A stretch of 64,000 nt of DNA, taken from assembly GCA_964441775.1 (NCBI GenBank), contig CAYTVL010000028.1, forward strand, positions 14,138 through 78,137, read 5' to 3'. The DNA is from SYOC01 sp964441775. GTDB lineage: Bacteria > Desulfobacterota > Binatia > Bin18. Shown in pieces: positions 25,781 to 34,909 of the stretch. Numbering within the stretch: the stretch's first letter is position 1; every line of letters starts with the position of its first letter. Below the pieces are notes generated by a model. It was not told where the DNA came from, searched no databases, and saw nothing but the letters and a program-made list of their open reading frames with translations. Made by a program: the position numbers and the translations under genes.

Positions 25781-28237
25781 TTAAGATGGCGATGCCGCTT
25801 CGCTTTTGCCGAAGCTGGCGACCGCTGTGCTGACCGGCACAACGGCGGGCTCCAACGCGAGGTTCAGCACTTCGCCAATGGTGTCAACGAAGTGGAACTG
25901 CAGCTCCTTGCGAATGTTTTCCGGCACGTCCTCCAAATCCTTCTCGTTCCGGCGCGGAAGAATGATCGTGGTGACGCCGGCGCGACGGGCAGCCAACACT
26001 TTTTCTTTCACGCCGCCGATCGGCATCACACGACCGCGCAAGGTAATTTCGCCCGTCATGGCCAAATGCGAATGGAGCGGACGGCCAGTTAAGAGCGAGG
26101 CAAGTGCGGTTGCCATCGTAATGCCCGCTGATGGTCCATCTTTCGGGGTCGCGCCGGCAGGCACGTGTACATGAAGATCACAATTCTCGAAAAAGTCGGC
26201 AGGGATACCAAGTTGATCTGCATGAGCGCGGACGTACGACAACGCGGCTTGTGCTGACTCTTTCATGACGTCGCCCAACTGGCCGGTCAAAGTGAGCCCC
26301 TTTTTGCCAGCCATGCGGGTGGCCTCGATGAAGAGGATATCGCCGCCGTTCGGCGTCCACGCCAAACCAATAGCCACGCCCGGCTCCATTGTGCGCTCGG
26401 ACACTTCCGAAAAGTGTTTCTCTGGGCCGAGGAATTCCATGACTTTGGCGGGTGAAATTTCCACCAACTCGGTTTGGCCTTCCGTGACCGCTCGGGCGAC
26501 TTTGCGGCAGAGGCTGCCCAGTTCGCGCTCAAGGTTACGAACGCCAGCTTCATGCGTGTAACTGCGCGCCACTAGTAAAATAGCCTCGTCCGTAAAAGCG
26601 ATCTGTTCGGCGGTCAGCCCGTTTTCTCTAATTTGTTTAGGAATCAGGTGTCGCTTGGCGATTTCGAGCTTGTCTTCATCCGTGTAGCCCGCTAGCTCAA
26701 TGACCTCCATGCGGTCTCGCAATGCTGGCGGCACCGGTTCCAAGTAGTTGGCGGTGGTGATGAACATCACCTTCGACAGATCGAACGGCACATCGAGGTA
26801 ATGATCTTGGAAAGAGAAGTTTTGCTCAGGGTCCAGCACCTCCAAGAGTGCGGAGGCGGGGTCGCCGCGAAAATCCATCCCTAACTTGTCAATTTCGTCC
26901 AACATGAAGAGCGGGTTATTCGAACCTGCGGTGCGCAGCGATTGTACGATGCGGCCAGGTAGGGAGCCGATATAAGTGCGACGATGACCGCGAATTTCCG
27001 CCTCGTCGCGCACGCCGCCCAGCGAAATTCGCACGAATTTCCGTCCCATCGCGCGCGCAATCGAACGGCCGAGCGAGGTCTTCCCCACGCCTGGGGCGCC
27101 GACGAAACACAAAATTGGTCCTTTGGGATCTTTCCGCAATTTCCGTACAGCCAAGTATTCAAGAATGCGGTCTTTGATTTTCACGAGATCGTAATGGTCT
27201 TCATCCAAGACTTGGCGGGCGTGGGGAATGTCCAGATTATCTTCCGTGGACACAGCCCACGGTAAGTTGACGAGCCACTCCAAGTAGGTGCGCACCATCG
27301 AGTGTTCGGCGGATTCGGGCGGGATGAGCCGTAACCGTTCCAGTTCGTTATCAGCAGCTTTGCGCGCCTCCTCGGGCATTTTCGCTTCATCAATTTTCTT
27401 CTTGAGATCGTCAATTTCATTCGAGCGCGAGTCGCCTTCGCCTAATTCCTTTTGAATCGCGCGCATTTGTTGACGAAGATAAAATTCTTTCTGGTTCTTA
27501 TTCAGTTCGCTTTGGACTTGCGATTGAATTTTATGTCCGAGTTCGACGAGTTCAATTTCTCGGTTCAAGATTGTCGACAGTTTTTCCAAGCGCGTTCTCA
27601 CGTCGAGCGTGTTCAGTAGATCTTGTTTCTCATCGCTGGAGATATTGAGCTGGGACGCAACCAAATCCGCGACCCGACCAGGGTCTTTGATGTTCATCAC
27701 CACGCCCTGCAGTTCGTCCGGCAAATAGGGCACGAGTGAGACGAACTTGGAGAACTGGCTGACCATGTGCGCCTGCAACGCTCCGAGGTCTTTGCTCTCC
27801 TCGATGCTGTCAGACAGCGGCGTGACTTTCGCGCGTAAATACGGATCGTGTTGCACGTAGTCGCGAATATCAATACGTTGCAAACCCTGGACGAGAATGC
27901 GCATGCTGCCATCCGGGTATTTCAACATTTTGAGAATGCGACCCGCGCTGCCGCGTGAGAATAACGCTTGTGCAGCAGGGTTCTCGTCCTCGGCGTTTTT
28001 CTGTGCTGCGAGTCCTAGAATACGCTCGCTTTTCAAACAGTCTTCGACAAGGTTGAGAGAGGACCCACGCGAAATAAGTAACGGCACGATAGCGGAGGGG
28101 AAAATGACCACTCCGCGTAGAGGCAAGATCGGCAATTCGGTTGGCACCGTCACGTTGGCCGGATCTTCCTCAAATCCCACCGGACGATGCTGCTGGCCCT
28201 CTTCCTCCCCACTGGCGCGGATCGGGAAATCTGCCAT
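25781..28237 (-). CDS. lon: ATP-dependent protease Lon
   Basis: An 818-residue homo-oligomeric AAA+ protease for misfolded and regulatory proteins. The N-terminal LON substrate-binding domain starts at ELPILPLRGVVIFPSAIVPL near residue 35. Walker A is GAPGVGKTS near 377 and Walker B FMLDEIDKL near 440. The protease domain has the catalytic Ser in KDGPSAGIT near 700 and the Lys in GGVKEKVLAA near 745. ATG 28237 is preceded by GGAGGACACC; the longer frame to 28342 is rejected. A candidate promoter with a heat-shock-like -35 lies upstream. Confidence 0.97.
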   Translation of the reverse strand: MADFPIRASGEEEGQQHRPVGFEEDPANVTVPTELPILPLRGVVIFPSAIVPLLISRGSSLNLVEDCLKSERILGLAAQKNAEDENPAAQALFSRGSAGRILKMLKYPDGSMRILVQGLQRIDIRDYVQHDPYLRAKVTPLSDSIEESKDLGALQAHMVSQFSKFVSLVPYLPDELQGVVMNIKDPGRVADLVASQLNISSDEKQDLLNTLDVRTRLEKLSTILNREIELVELGHKIQSQVQSELNKNQKEFYLRQQMRAIQKELGEGDSRSNEIDDLKKKIDEAKMPEEARKAADNELERLRLIPPESAEHSMVRTYLEWLVNLPWAVSTEDNLDIPHARQVLDEDHYDLVKIKDRILEYLAVRKLRKDPKGPILCFVGAPGVGKTSLGRSIARAMGRKFVRISLGGVRDEAEIRGHRRTYIGSLPGRIVQSLRTAGSNNPLFMLDEIDKLGMDFRGDPASALLEVLDPEQNFSFQDHYLDVPFDLSKVMFITTANYLEPVPPALRDRMEVIELAGYTDEDKLEIAKRHLIPKQIRENGLTAEQIAFTDEAILLVARSYTHEAGVRNLERELGSLCRKVARAVTEGQTELVEISPAKVMEFLGPEKHFSEVSERTMEPGVAIGLAWTPNGGDILFIEATRMAGKKGLTLTGQLGDVMKESAQAALSYVRAHADQLGIPADFFENCDLHVHVPAGATPKDGPSAGITMATALASLLTGRPLHSHLAMTGEITLRGRVMPIGGVKEKVLAARRAGVTTIILPRRNEKDLEDVPENIRKELQFHFVDTIGEVLNLALEPAVVPVSTAVASFGKSEAASPS

Positions 28238-28286
28238 TGAGGTGTCCTCCAATCTAACGCAGGGTACAGCTATATGACCCTGGCAA

Positions 28287-28315
28287 AACATAATACATAC
28301 CCTCTGCTTGCTCAA
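28287..28315 (-). promoter_or_regulatory. Candidate lon promoter
   Basis: On the minus strand TTGAGC (within CCCCCTTGAGC) and TATGTT are 17 bp apart, about 50 bp ahead of the lon start. The CCTTGAG core resembles a sigma-32-type -35, but no CCCCAT-type -10 is seen. Pattern match only. Confidence 0.35.
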
Positions 28316-28370
28316 GGGGGAAAGACTCGATACAACCGCCATGTATATCCCTCATGAACAGAGCACCCTT

Positions 28371-28565
28371 ATGACCAACGAGCAGCTCTTTTTTCTTGCT
28401 GAAGCGAGTGCGCTCATTCCGCTTGGCGAACTATTTGCGCGCAAAGTGCAGTCTCTCGCTTTCCCAACACGGCAAAAGATAGAACGGCTCTTTCTTAATT
28501 TTACCCAATCTGCGCACGATAGAGCGATTGCGCAACTGCTTATCAGCAATTGTACCCTTTTATGA
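28371..28565 (+). CDS. Possible small protein overlapping HAD gene start
   Basis: A 64-codon frame starting MTNEQLFFLAEASALIPLGE, with another possible ATG at 28341. Its TGA stop overlaps the ATG of the HAD gene (ATGA), an arrangement often used for translational coupling. The sequence is helical with charged residues and no signal peptide. There is no strong Shine-Dalgarno sequence and no recognised family, so it may be a leader or simply an open frame. Confidence 0.4.
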   Translation: MTNEQLFFLAEASALIPLGELFARKVQSLAFPTRQKIERLFLNFTQSAHDRAIAQLLISNCTLL

Positions 28566-29305
28566 ACACCTATCGAGCGGTTCTTTTCGATTTATTTGGC
28601 ACGGTCGCTTTGTTCGACCATACCAAATTACCCGTGTTTGAATGGAATGGGCAAACTTCTCGCTCAACCATGGGGCGATTGCGCGAAATCTACGAACAAA
28701 AACAGTTAAACATCTCGTTTGAGCGATTTTTTCTGGCCCTCTCCTCGGTCAGTCGAGAACTGGGAGATCAGCGGTCTCGCCACATGCGAGAATTTTCTTC
28801 GCAGCACCGTTTCTCGCAAACGTTGCTGCGCGCTGGTTTTGCCGAATCGCCAGAAACCTTGCGGTTGGCGGAAGAGCTTTCTCTCTCGCATATGGACATC
28901 CTAGCCCAGTCGATGGACGTACCCGCGGCCCATGAGGAATTCCTTGCTCAGGTGCGACAACACTACGCCACGGCCCTGGTGTCGAATTTTGATCATGGTC
29001 CCACGGCGCGGCGTGTCCTTGGACCTCGCGCCAGCGCACAGTTACATCACATCGTGGTGTCCGATGAACATGGTTGGCGCAAACCGCACCCGCAAATTTT
29101 TACTGATGCGTTATCTGTGCTCGGCGTCGATCCACAAGAGGCGTTGTTTGTTGGCGATTCTCCACAGGATGATATCGTGGGGGCCAAGACAGTTGGTATG
29201 GATGTCGCCTGGGTAAACGCTGCTGGCGCAACGCTGCCTGAGGGCATTCCTGAGCCGGATTATATCATTCGCGCCATTCCCGAGCTTGCTCGCGTGCTTT
29301 TCTAG
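28562..29305 (+). CDS. HAD superfamily hydrolase
   Basis: A 247-residue haloacid-dehalogenase-type phosphatase. Motif I is VLFDLFGT near residue 8 (nucleophile Asp), motif II VSNFDHG near 142, the motif III lysine is in WRKPHPQIF near 172, and motif IV is FVGDSPQDDIVGAK near 193. The cap is helical, as in subfamily I. ATG 28562 overlaps the stop of a small upstream frame. Closest in style are phosphoglycolate-phosphatase-like enzymes; the substrate is unknown. Confidence 0.85.
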   Translation: MNTYRAVLFDLFGTVALFDHTKLPVFEWNGQTSRSTMGRLREIYEQKQLNISFERFFLALSSVSRELGDQRSRHMREFSSQHRFSQTLLRAGFAESPETLRLAEELSLSHMDILAQSMDVPAAHEEFLAQVRQHYATALVSNFDHGPTARRVLGPRASAQLHHIVVSDEHGWRKPHPQIFTDALSVLGVDPQEALFVGDSPQDDIVGAKTVGMDVAWVNAAGATLPEGIPEPDYIIRAIPELARVLF

Positions 29306-29313
29306 TCGGAAAC

Positions 29314-30045
29314 TTATCCCCCTTGTCGAGTGCCGGTTCCGCCTTGCCGTGAGCGTTTTCGCAAAATTGGAATCGCGTTGATTTTGACAACGCGCAACAA
29401 ATCCCAGTAAATGCCTCGCGGCCGTGGATACACGGAACGTGTAGCGATCACTTCATTGGGCGTGATGAGGAAATCGACGGGGAGATCATGAGGAAACATG
29501 GGAATTTTATAGGGCACTAATTGCTGAGGGTGGATAGTGGTGATAATCGGGGTCAGTTCCCGCACTTTTCCTTCTTCGCGTAAGAGACCGTATTCAAGGT
29601 CCGAAAACCCACCGCCTTTGCCCACGCGAGCGCCATCACGGCCCACCGCCACCGATCCGCAAATAATCAAGTCAGCCTGACGCATATCTCGCGGGGCAAT
29701 CAAGCGACCGTACTTCAAGGCTCCGCGGATGTTCGCCGTTAACAGGGCGCGATTCCCAAGTTTCTGTGGATCGATTTCCAAGAAACATTTCTCCGTGCGC
29801 AAGCGTGGCACGGCGAGATAGAGCACTTTTCCATCTTCAAGGGCGGCGCGGCGCACAGGGAGTTGCGGCGCGTCTGGGTTGACTTTAATCACTTGGGCGC
29901 GTCGCCAAACGGTGAGTTCGCGCAACTGCTTAGCGGCTTGGTCCGCCCCGACAAAATTAGGGATGCGCCCCGCCGCGCTCGGAAAACGAACGGCTCCTTG
30001 TCGAAGCAAAAGTTGCCAGATGGAGTTGCGAATCTCAGCCTTCAT
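29314..30045 (-). CDS. 5-formyltetrahydrofolate cyclo-ligase family protein
   Basis: A 243-residue protein. The family core is visible: KVLYLAVPRLRTEKCFLEI, then the nucleotide- and folate-site segment GRDGARVGKGGGFSDLEYGLL near residues 140-160, and TIHPQQLVP near 178. Members convert 5-formyl-THF to methenyl-THF using ATP or are divergent relatives (MTHFS-domain proteins). This one is longer than the usual 180-200 residues and has an atypical N-terminus, so a different reaction is possible. ATG 30045 was preferred to 30093. It converges with the HAD gene. Confidence 0.75.
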   Translation of the reverse strand: MKAEIRNSIWQLLLRQGAVRFPSAAGRIPNFVGADQAAKQLRELTVWRRAQVIKVNPDAPQLPVRRAALEDGKVLYLAVPRLRTEKCFLEIDPQKLGNRALLTANIRGALKYGRLIAPRDMRQADLIICGSVAVGRDGARVGKGGGFSDLEYGLLREEGKVRELTPIITTIHPQQLVPYKIPMFPHDLPVDFLITPNEVIATRSVYPRPRGIYWDLLRVVKINAIPILRKRSRQGGTGTRQGG

Positions 30046-30443
30046 TGTGGTCCACTGGCCACGATCTGAAGAGTACCGTTCATGTACGGCCATGAGCAGC
30101 AGTCTCTACGTGGAAAAAATCATCTCACTTACCTGCTGCTCATACAGACCACAGAACACGGAAAAAAACAATCCTCTCTGCTCTCATCTCGCTTCCTCGT
30201 GACAGGGGCGCTGGAATTCCCTACAATCCCCTGAACCGCTGTTGAGGAAGATCGGCGATGTCCGAAGGAATATCGTCAGCAATTGAGAGGAGCGTCATAA
30301 CGAAGCAGAGGAAACAACCGGACCTTACCGCCTGTGAATAACCTGTGAATATCTCTGTGAATCACGAAGCAAATTGTAAAGAAAATCAGAGGCTTGATCG
30401 GTTGTGCTTATTTTATGGGCGCCGAGAGACCTGAGGAGGAAAC
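30046..30443. other. Intergenic region with three TGTGAAT repeats
   Basis: About 400 bp with no recognised gene. At 30332-30339, 30343-30350 and 30355-30362 the octamer CTGTGAAT occurs three times in direct orientation, spaced 11 and 12 bp. TGTGAATAA is one base from a DnaA-box-like TGTGGATAA. The array lies about 80 bp upstream of the next gene and could be a regulator site. Confidence 0.45.
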
Positions 30444-30764
30444 ATGTCCCAGAAAGAGACCCGAACGGAGAGCCTCTCTTCGCCTGAGGCAAGTAGCACG
30501 ATGAAAAAAATTGAAAAATTTCTTCGCTTGCTGACGTGGCAAATGTTTTTTTTGCTGGTGTTACTGTTGTATCTGGCCATGCGTCCGCAAGCGGGACGCT
30601 ATCAATTCACCGTAGTGGGAGAAGACGTGGGAGTCTTTGACACCTCCAATTCGCAAGCGTGGATGATCAAACTGCAGAAGAAAAGCGTGACCACGCCAGG
30701 AGAGCAATCCGGCAAAAGCGCCGCCCCTGAGGGGGAGCCGCCCGGCGGCGGCAGTAAACCGTAA
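30444..30764 (+). CDS. Small single-span membrane protein
   Basis: A 106-residue protein with one transmembrane helix at about residues 34-49 (MFFLLVLLLYLAMRP), a basic N-terminal side (KKIEKFLRLL) and a C-terminal domain GRYQFTVVGEDVGVFDTSNS, ending in a Gly/Pro-rich tail. This suggests an inner-membrane protein with a short periplasmic or cytosolic part. GAGGAGGAAAC precedes the ATG. No family is recognised. It lies 30 bp upstream of an LLM oxidoreductase. Confidence 0.65.
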   Translation: MSQKETRTESLSSPEASSTMKKIEKFLRLLTWQMFFLLVLLLYLAMRPQAGRYQFTVVGEDVGVFDTSNSQAWMIKLQKKSVTTPGEQSGKSAAPEGEPPGGGSKP

Positions 30765-30794
30765 CAATGGGAATGAAGCCATGAAGGAGGAGCT

Positions 30795-31754
30795 ATGACT
30801 CGTTTAGGCGTTGTGCTTTCTACAGCTACTGAAGCGCCGCTCAAGGAATTCATTGAACTGGGCCGCTTGGCTGAGGAGCAGGGCTTTGCAGCAATTTTGG
30901 TTAATGAGGGAAGAGGTGATGCGCTGGCGTGCGCGGAAGCCATTGCCATGCAGACCTCGCGCATCCAAGTCGGCACGAATATCGCCAATATCTACTTTCG
31001 TCATCCGTTTCTTGCGGCTATGACGGCGGCGACTATTGCGGAATTATCCGGGGGCCGTCTCGTCTTGGGCTTTGGCGTGAGTCACAGACCGTTACTGGAA
31101 TCGCTCGGCGTCAAAATGGATCAACCACGTCAGTACATGCGTGAATATGTTCAAACTGTGAAAAAAGCTCTGCGAGGCGAATCGCTCGGAGCCTTCTTTC
31201 GTCCACGGCCTGCGGCGCATCCTGTGCCCGTGTATGTGGCTTCGGTCACAGTCGAGACCGCGGAAGTGGGAGGAGAATTCGCCGATGGCATTATGCCGTT
31301 TTTGCCGGCGCGCTCCTATTTGACCAAACTGCTTGACGCCGCCAAAGGCGCCGCGCAACGCGCTGGAAAAGATCCTGCCGGGGTAGACTGCATCGTAAGC
31401 ATTCCCACGTTTATTTCCGACGATTTGGAACAGGCGCGCTCGGCGGCGCGCTATAATCTCGCGTTCTTTGCCCAGTTGCCTTTTTATCGCAAGCAGTGGC
31501 GACGTTGCGGCTTTGTTGAGGAAGTCAACGCGTTGCAAGCCGCCTGGAAAACGAACAATCGGCGTGCAGCGGCGGCGCTGGTATCTGATCGGATGGTCGA
31601 GCAGGTCTGCATCTTTGGTCCTCCGAGCCTGTGTAGAGAACAACTGGCAGCGTTTCATGAGGCTGGCGCAGCAATGCCGGTGATTGCCGTGAGCCCGGTG
31701 AACGAAGAGCGGTTGGCGGCGACTCACAAAGCGTTACGGTTGTTGGTGCCGTGA
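30795..31754 (+). CDS. LLM class flavin-dependent oxidoreductase
   Basis: A 319-residue luciferase-like enzyme, of the size usual for F420-dependent N5,N10-methylene-tetrahydromethanopterin reductase relatives. It begins MTRLGVVLSTATEAPLKEFI. TSRIQVGTNIANIYFRHPF lies near residues 54-72 and LSGGRLVLGFGVSHRP near 83-98. The C-terminal part has the FGPPSLCREQLAAF segment seen in the family. AAGGAGGAG precedes the start. It is the third LLM enzyme in the window, and its substrate is unknown. Confidence 0.83.
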   Translation: MTRLGVVLSTATEAPLKEFIELGRLAEEQGFAAILVNEGRGDALACAEAIAMQTSRIQVGTNIANIYFRHPFLAAMTAATIAELSGGRLVLGFGVSHRPLLESLGVKMDQPRQYMREYVQTVKKALRGESLGAFFRPRPAAHPVPVYVASVTVETAEVGGEFADGIMPFLPARSYLTKLLDAAKGAAQRAGKDPAGVDCIVSIPTFISDDLEQARSAARYNLAFFAQLPFYRKQWRRCGFVEEVNALQAAWKTNNRRAAAALVSDRMVEQVCIFGPPSLCREQLAAFHEAGAAMPVIAVSPVNEERLAATHKALRLLVP

Positions 31755-31778
31755 CTGGCGCTCCCAGAGGAGAACTCT

Positions 31779-32132
31779 ATGTCCGTGATTGCGCGATCTT
31801 TGATGGTCATAGTTGGGTGTATTTGGGTCTTAGGGCTCGGGGGATGTACCCAAGAAACTCAGAACGAAATTAGCCGATCCCTCCAAAACTGGACCGGAAC
31901 GGATGGCGTACTGGATATCTATGCCGGTGATAAGTTAGTCATGCGTTTCATCAAAATAGACAAACTGACGACTGCGCATGGCACCAAGGACAATGTGCCG
32001 CGCCCTTACCGGTTTGGCTATGGCTACGTTGACGAAAATTTTAATTTCAAAGTCGACAGTGGAGAGAAGAAAGTCTATTTTGAAATTAGTGACTACTCCA
32101 CCAATTACGTGTTTTACGAAAACTACAAATAA
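31779..32132 (+). CDS. Small lipoprotein of unknown function
   Basis: A 117-residue protein with a lipoprotein signal: a hydrophobic stretch (SLMVIVGCIWVLGL) followed by the lipobox LGGC near residue 23. The mature part (NWTGTDGVLDIYAGDKLVMR, then RPYRFGYGYVDENFNFKVDS) is rich in beta strands. It starts 24 bp after the LLM gene, so they may be co-transcribed. No family is recognised. The Cys after Gly-Gly fits export and acylation. Confidence 0.72.
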   Translation: MSVIARSLMVIVGCIWVLGLGGCTQETQNEISRSLQNWTGTDGVLDIYAGDKLVMRFIKIDKLTTAHGTKDNVPRPYRFGYGYVDENFNFKVDSGEKKVYFEISDYSTNYVFYENYK

Positions 32133-32161
32133 TTTTCGGACGAATACCCCACCTGGGCAGG

Positions 32162-33589
32162 CTACACATTGTCAACGGTTGAACAGAGGCGCTCCCATAA
32201 GCGCCTCACATGCTCCAGGGTCGTGGCTTGATTGCCGATCGCCACGCGGAGAGCGTAGACGTCGTTCAATTTTGTATGGGAAAGAAACGCCGCGCCGCTT
32301 GCGTTGATCGCGTCAAGAATAGCGGCGTTGTGGGCTTCGAGATCTGTAGTGCCCGCAGGAACATGACGGAAACACACAGTAGAAAACGGGACGGGCGCCA
32401 ACCGTTCCCAGCCTGGCGTGGCGTCAATCTGCGCGGCGAGCCACTGCGCTGCCTCGAGGTGGCCTCTAATCAGGTGCGCCAAGCCATCCTTGCCGTAGGC
32501 GCGGATCACCATCCACAATTTGAGGGCGCGGAAGCGACGGCCCAACGATAAGCCATAGTCCATTAAATTGACAACACCGGCATCGTTGGTGCGCAGGTAT
32601 TCCGCGACCAAGGAGAAGGCGCCTTTGAGGTCGTCCGGACGACGGGTGTACAACAAACTACAGTCGATCGGCGTGAGCAGCCATTTGTGCGGGTTGGTCA
32701 CGAAGGAATCCGCGCGCTCGCACCCTTGCAACACGTGGCGATGAGAGGGCAACAAGGCCGCAGCGCCACCGTAGGCCGCATCCACGTGCAACCAGAGACC
32801 GTGGTGCGCACAGATATCCGCAATGGCATCGACCGGGTCAATACTGGTTGAAGAGGTTGTTCCTACTGTGGCGACAACCGCAAGTGGTTTTACACCAGAC
32901 GCAAGATCCGCCTTGATCGCCTGCTCCAACAAGTCGGGGCGCATGCAAAAGGCCACGTCAGTTTCTATATGCCGGGTCCAACGTCGACCGAGGCCCAAAG
33001 CAATAGCAGCTTTGTCAACGGAGCTATGAGCTTGGGTGGAAGTATAAATAGCTAAAGGTGGAAGGTCCGCTCGGCCCGCCATGCCGAGTTCTCGCACCTC
33101 CACCCCGGCAGCTTCTCGCGCGGCAGCCAAGGCGTACAAAGTGGAGGCCGACGCGGTGTCGGTAATCTCACCAAACCATTCGCGGGGCAGACCTAACAGG
33201 TCTGCAACCCAAGCGAGTACGCACTGCTCTAGCTCTGTAGCGGCGGGAGAAGTGCGCCACAGCATTGCATTGACATTGAGCGCAGCGGAAAGTAGCTCAC
33301 CGAGGATGCCCGGGCCGGAACCGCTGATGCCGAAGTAGGCAAAAAACGAGGGATGGTTCCAGTGCGTGATTCCAGGCATTAGTAAGCGGTCAACATCCTG
33401 AAGAATGTGGGATAGTGGTTCTCCTGCAAGCGGGGCTGAGTCTGGTAGGGTTCTCGTGATCGCGCCAGGAACTACCTGTGACAATACCGGACGGTCGCCG
33501 ACAGTTTCCAAATAGGAAGCGACCCAGTCCGCGGCTTCATGCAGTGCTTGCCGGAGTTCTTGAGGAGTCGGACCAGATTGTCTTGTCAT
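32162..33589 (-). CDS. PLP-dependent group II amino acid decarboxylase
   Basis: A 475-residue pyridoxal-phosphate enzyme of the aromatic-L-amino-acid decarboxylase type. Signs are HWNHPSFFAYFGISGS near residue 75, the cofactor-binding HVDAAYGG (Asp) near 265 and the Schiff-base lysine in NPHKWLL near 296. It removes CO2 from an aromatic or related amino acid to give an amine. The substrate-selecting loop cannot be interpreted by eye. ATG 33589 was preferred to 33637, which adds an atypical N-terminus. It is convergent with the small lipoprotein gene. Confidence 0.85.
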   Translation of the reverse strand: MTRQSGPTPQELRQALHEAADWVASYLETVGDRPVLSQVVPGAITRTLPDSAPLAGEPLSHILQDVDRLLMPGITHWNHPSFFAYFGISGSGPGILGELLSAALNVNAMLWRTSPAATELEQCVLAWVADLLGLPREWFGEITDTASASTLYALAAAREAAGVEVRELGMAGRADLPPLAIYTSTQAHSSVDKAAIALGLGRRWTRHIETDVAFCMRPDLLEQAIKADLASGVKPLAVVATVGTTSSTSIDPVDAIADICAHHGLWLHVDAAYGGAAALLPSHRHVLQGCERADSFVTNPHKWLLTPIDCSLLYTRRPDDLKGAFSLVAEYLRTNDAGVVNLMDYGLSLGRRFRALKLWMVIRAYGKDGLAHLIRGHLEAAQWLAAQIDATPGWERLAPVPFSTVCFRHVPAGTTDLEAHNAAILDAINASGAAFLSHTKLNDVYALRVAIGNQATTLEHVRRLWERLCSTVDNV

Positions 33590-33714
33590 GGTAGAGAGCC
33601 CCCTGCTTTCTATAACGGAAGTAGCCGAGGAATGCATCTCCTAACGGAGGAAGGAAGACGAACGCAAGGTGTAACTCCTGCCTGCGAACACAAGAGAGAT
33701 AAAGAGCAGATTTG

Positions 33715-33738
33715 GGGGCGCTGCACTTCCAGCGCCCC
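33715..33738 (-). terminator. Terminator hairpin after hsp20 operon
   Basis: A perfect 9-bp GC-rich stem, GGGGCGCTG and CAGCGCCCC, with a 6-nt loop, eight bases after the stop of the second hsp20 gene. No T-run follows, so it may end or stabilise the heat-shock transcript. Confidence 0.5.
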
Positions 33739-33746
33739 ACTAAGGC

Positions 33747-34142
33747 TTACCCTACCGAGACCGAGATGCGTTTGGGCTTGGCGCGTTCGGCCTTTGGTAG
33801 TTCGAGTTCCAGGACTCCATTTGTCATGCGCGCCTTGATCCGCTCAACGTCAATTTCGTTGGAGAGAGAAAACCGGCGTGCATAATTGCCGACATTATAT
33901 TCCGTGTAGACCGGGCTGAGACTGTCATACTCTTGCAGTGCGACTCTTCCTTCGAGCGATAGAACGCCATCGGCGACGCGTACTTCGAGGGAATTCTCGT
34001 CGACGCCTGGCATATCCGCCCACAGCCACAAGCTCTCCGAAGTTTCGTAAATATCGACATTAGGCGCATAGGTGCGTCCTGGACGAGTCTGTTCATTGTT
34101 TGTGACTTCTTTTTTTCCTTGAGTAGCGACTGATTGTTCCAT
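33747..34142 (-). CDS. Hsp20/alpha-crystallin small heat-shock protein
   Basis: A 131-residue chaperone with one alpha-crystallin domain: NVDIYETSESLWLWADMPGV near residues 28-47, VADGVLSLEGRV near 55, and ARRFSLSNEID then ARMTNGVLELELPKAE near 88-118. The C-terminal KRISVSVG carries a weak version of the IxI anchor. The N-terminal arm is short and charged. It is the second gene of a two-gene operon, 33 bp after the first. Small Hsps hold unfolded proteins during stress. Confidence 0.9.
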   Translation of the reverse strand: MEQSVATQGKKEVTNNEQTRPGRTYAPNVDIYETSESLWLWADMPGVDENSLEVRVADGVLSLEGRVALQEYDSLSPVYTEYNVGNYARRFSLSNEIDVERIKARMTNGVLELELPKAERAKPKRISVSVG

Positions 34143-34175
34143 AGGTGTATCACTCCTTGCTTGATAAGAAGCTTG

Positions 34176-34622
34176 TTACGCGGCCTTTACAGTGATCTGA
34201 CGGGGCTTGGCTTCCGCCTTTTTCGGAATCCGCACCGTGAGCATGCCGTGCTTATATGAGGCTTCCGTTTGAGCAAGATCCAGGTCCACGGGTAACTGCA
34301 AAGAGCGAGAGAATTCTCCGCTGTCGCGCTCGCGGCGATGAAAGCTGCCGCCTTGTGGCGTCGCGGTCTCGCGTTTGCCGCGCAGCGTAAGAGTGCGACC
34401 ATGAGCCTCAATGTGAATTTGCTCAGGGTTGAGACCTGGAGCCTCCATTTTTACCAAATAACCATCTTGATTGCTGAAGACGTTCACCGGCGGATGCACG
34501 CCACGGCCCGAGAGGCCGAAATCGGACATTGAGGGCTTATCAAACACGCGATCAAGCTCTTGCTGTAAGTTCAGCAAGGCGTTGACAGGGTCAAGAGCTG
34601 GAGCAAAACGAAAGAGCGCCAT
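34176..34622 (-). CDS. Hsp20/alpha-crystallin small heat-shock protein
   Basis: A 148-residue IbpA/Hsp18-type chaperone. The N-terminal arm ALDPVNALLNLQQELDRVFD precedes the alpha-crystallin domain: PPVNVFSNQDGYLVKMEAPG near residues 44-63, HGRTLTLRGKRE near 73, and FSRSLQLPVDLD then ASYKHGMLTVRIPK near 104-132. The C-terminal RQITVKAA has an IxV-type anchor. AGGAGGTATTT precedes the start. It is the first gene of the hsp20 operon, with a candidate stress promoter upstream. The two paralogs may co-assemble. Confidence 0.92.
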   Translation of the reverse strand: MALFRFAPALDPVNALLNLQQELDRVFDKPSMSDFGLSGRGVHPPVNVFSNQDGYLVKMEAPGLNPEQIHIEAHGRTLTLRGKRETATPQGGSFHRRERDSGEFSRSLQLPVDLDLAQTEASYKHGMLTVRIPKKAEAKPRQITVKAA

Positions 34623-34705
34623 AAATACCTCCTAAGTGTATTCGTACTGTTTAAAATCTGTCTCTTATGTGAAACTTGCGCCGGCGCTCACTGTGTACGC
34701 AACGA

Positions 34706-34732
34706 ATCTAAGAACGACTCTATGAACGTCAA
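34706..34732 (-). promoter_or_regulatory. Candidate hsp20 promoter
   Basis: On the minus strand TTGACG, within CCCCTTGAC, is followed after 15 bp by TTAGAT, about 85 bp before the first hsp20 start. The CCCTTGA core resembles heat-shock -35 elements; no inverted HrcA site is seen. Pattern match only. Confidence 0.3.
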
Positions 34733-34909
34733 GGGGTAATTTGCGAGAGAATAACCTCAAGCTTTTCCTGAGCCCGCTTCGTATTAGCGGGTGACCGATA
34801 GTGTTTCCCCTAGTTTTTTCCTTGATTTTCTTTATGCTAATCTGCCTGAACGAAGTTGAGGTTGGTCTTCCTTTGAGTGAATTGACTGTCAGGAAAAGGA
34901 GTGAAACCG

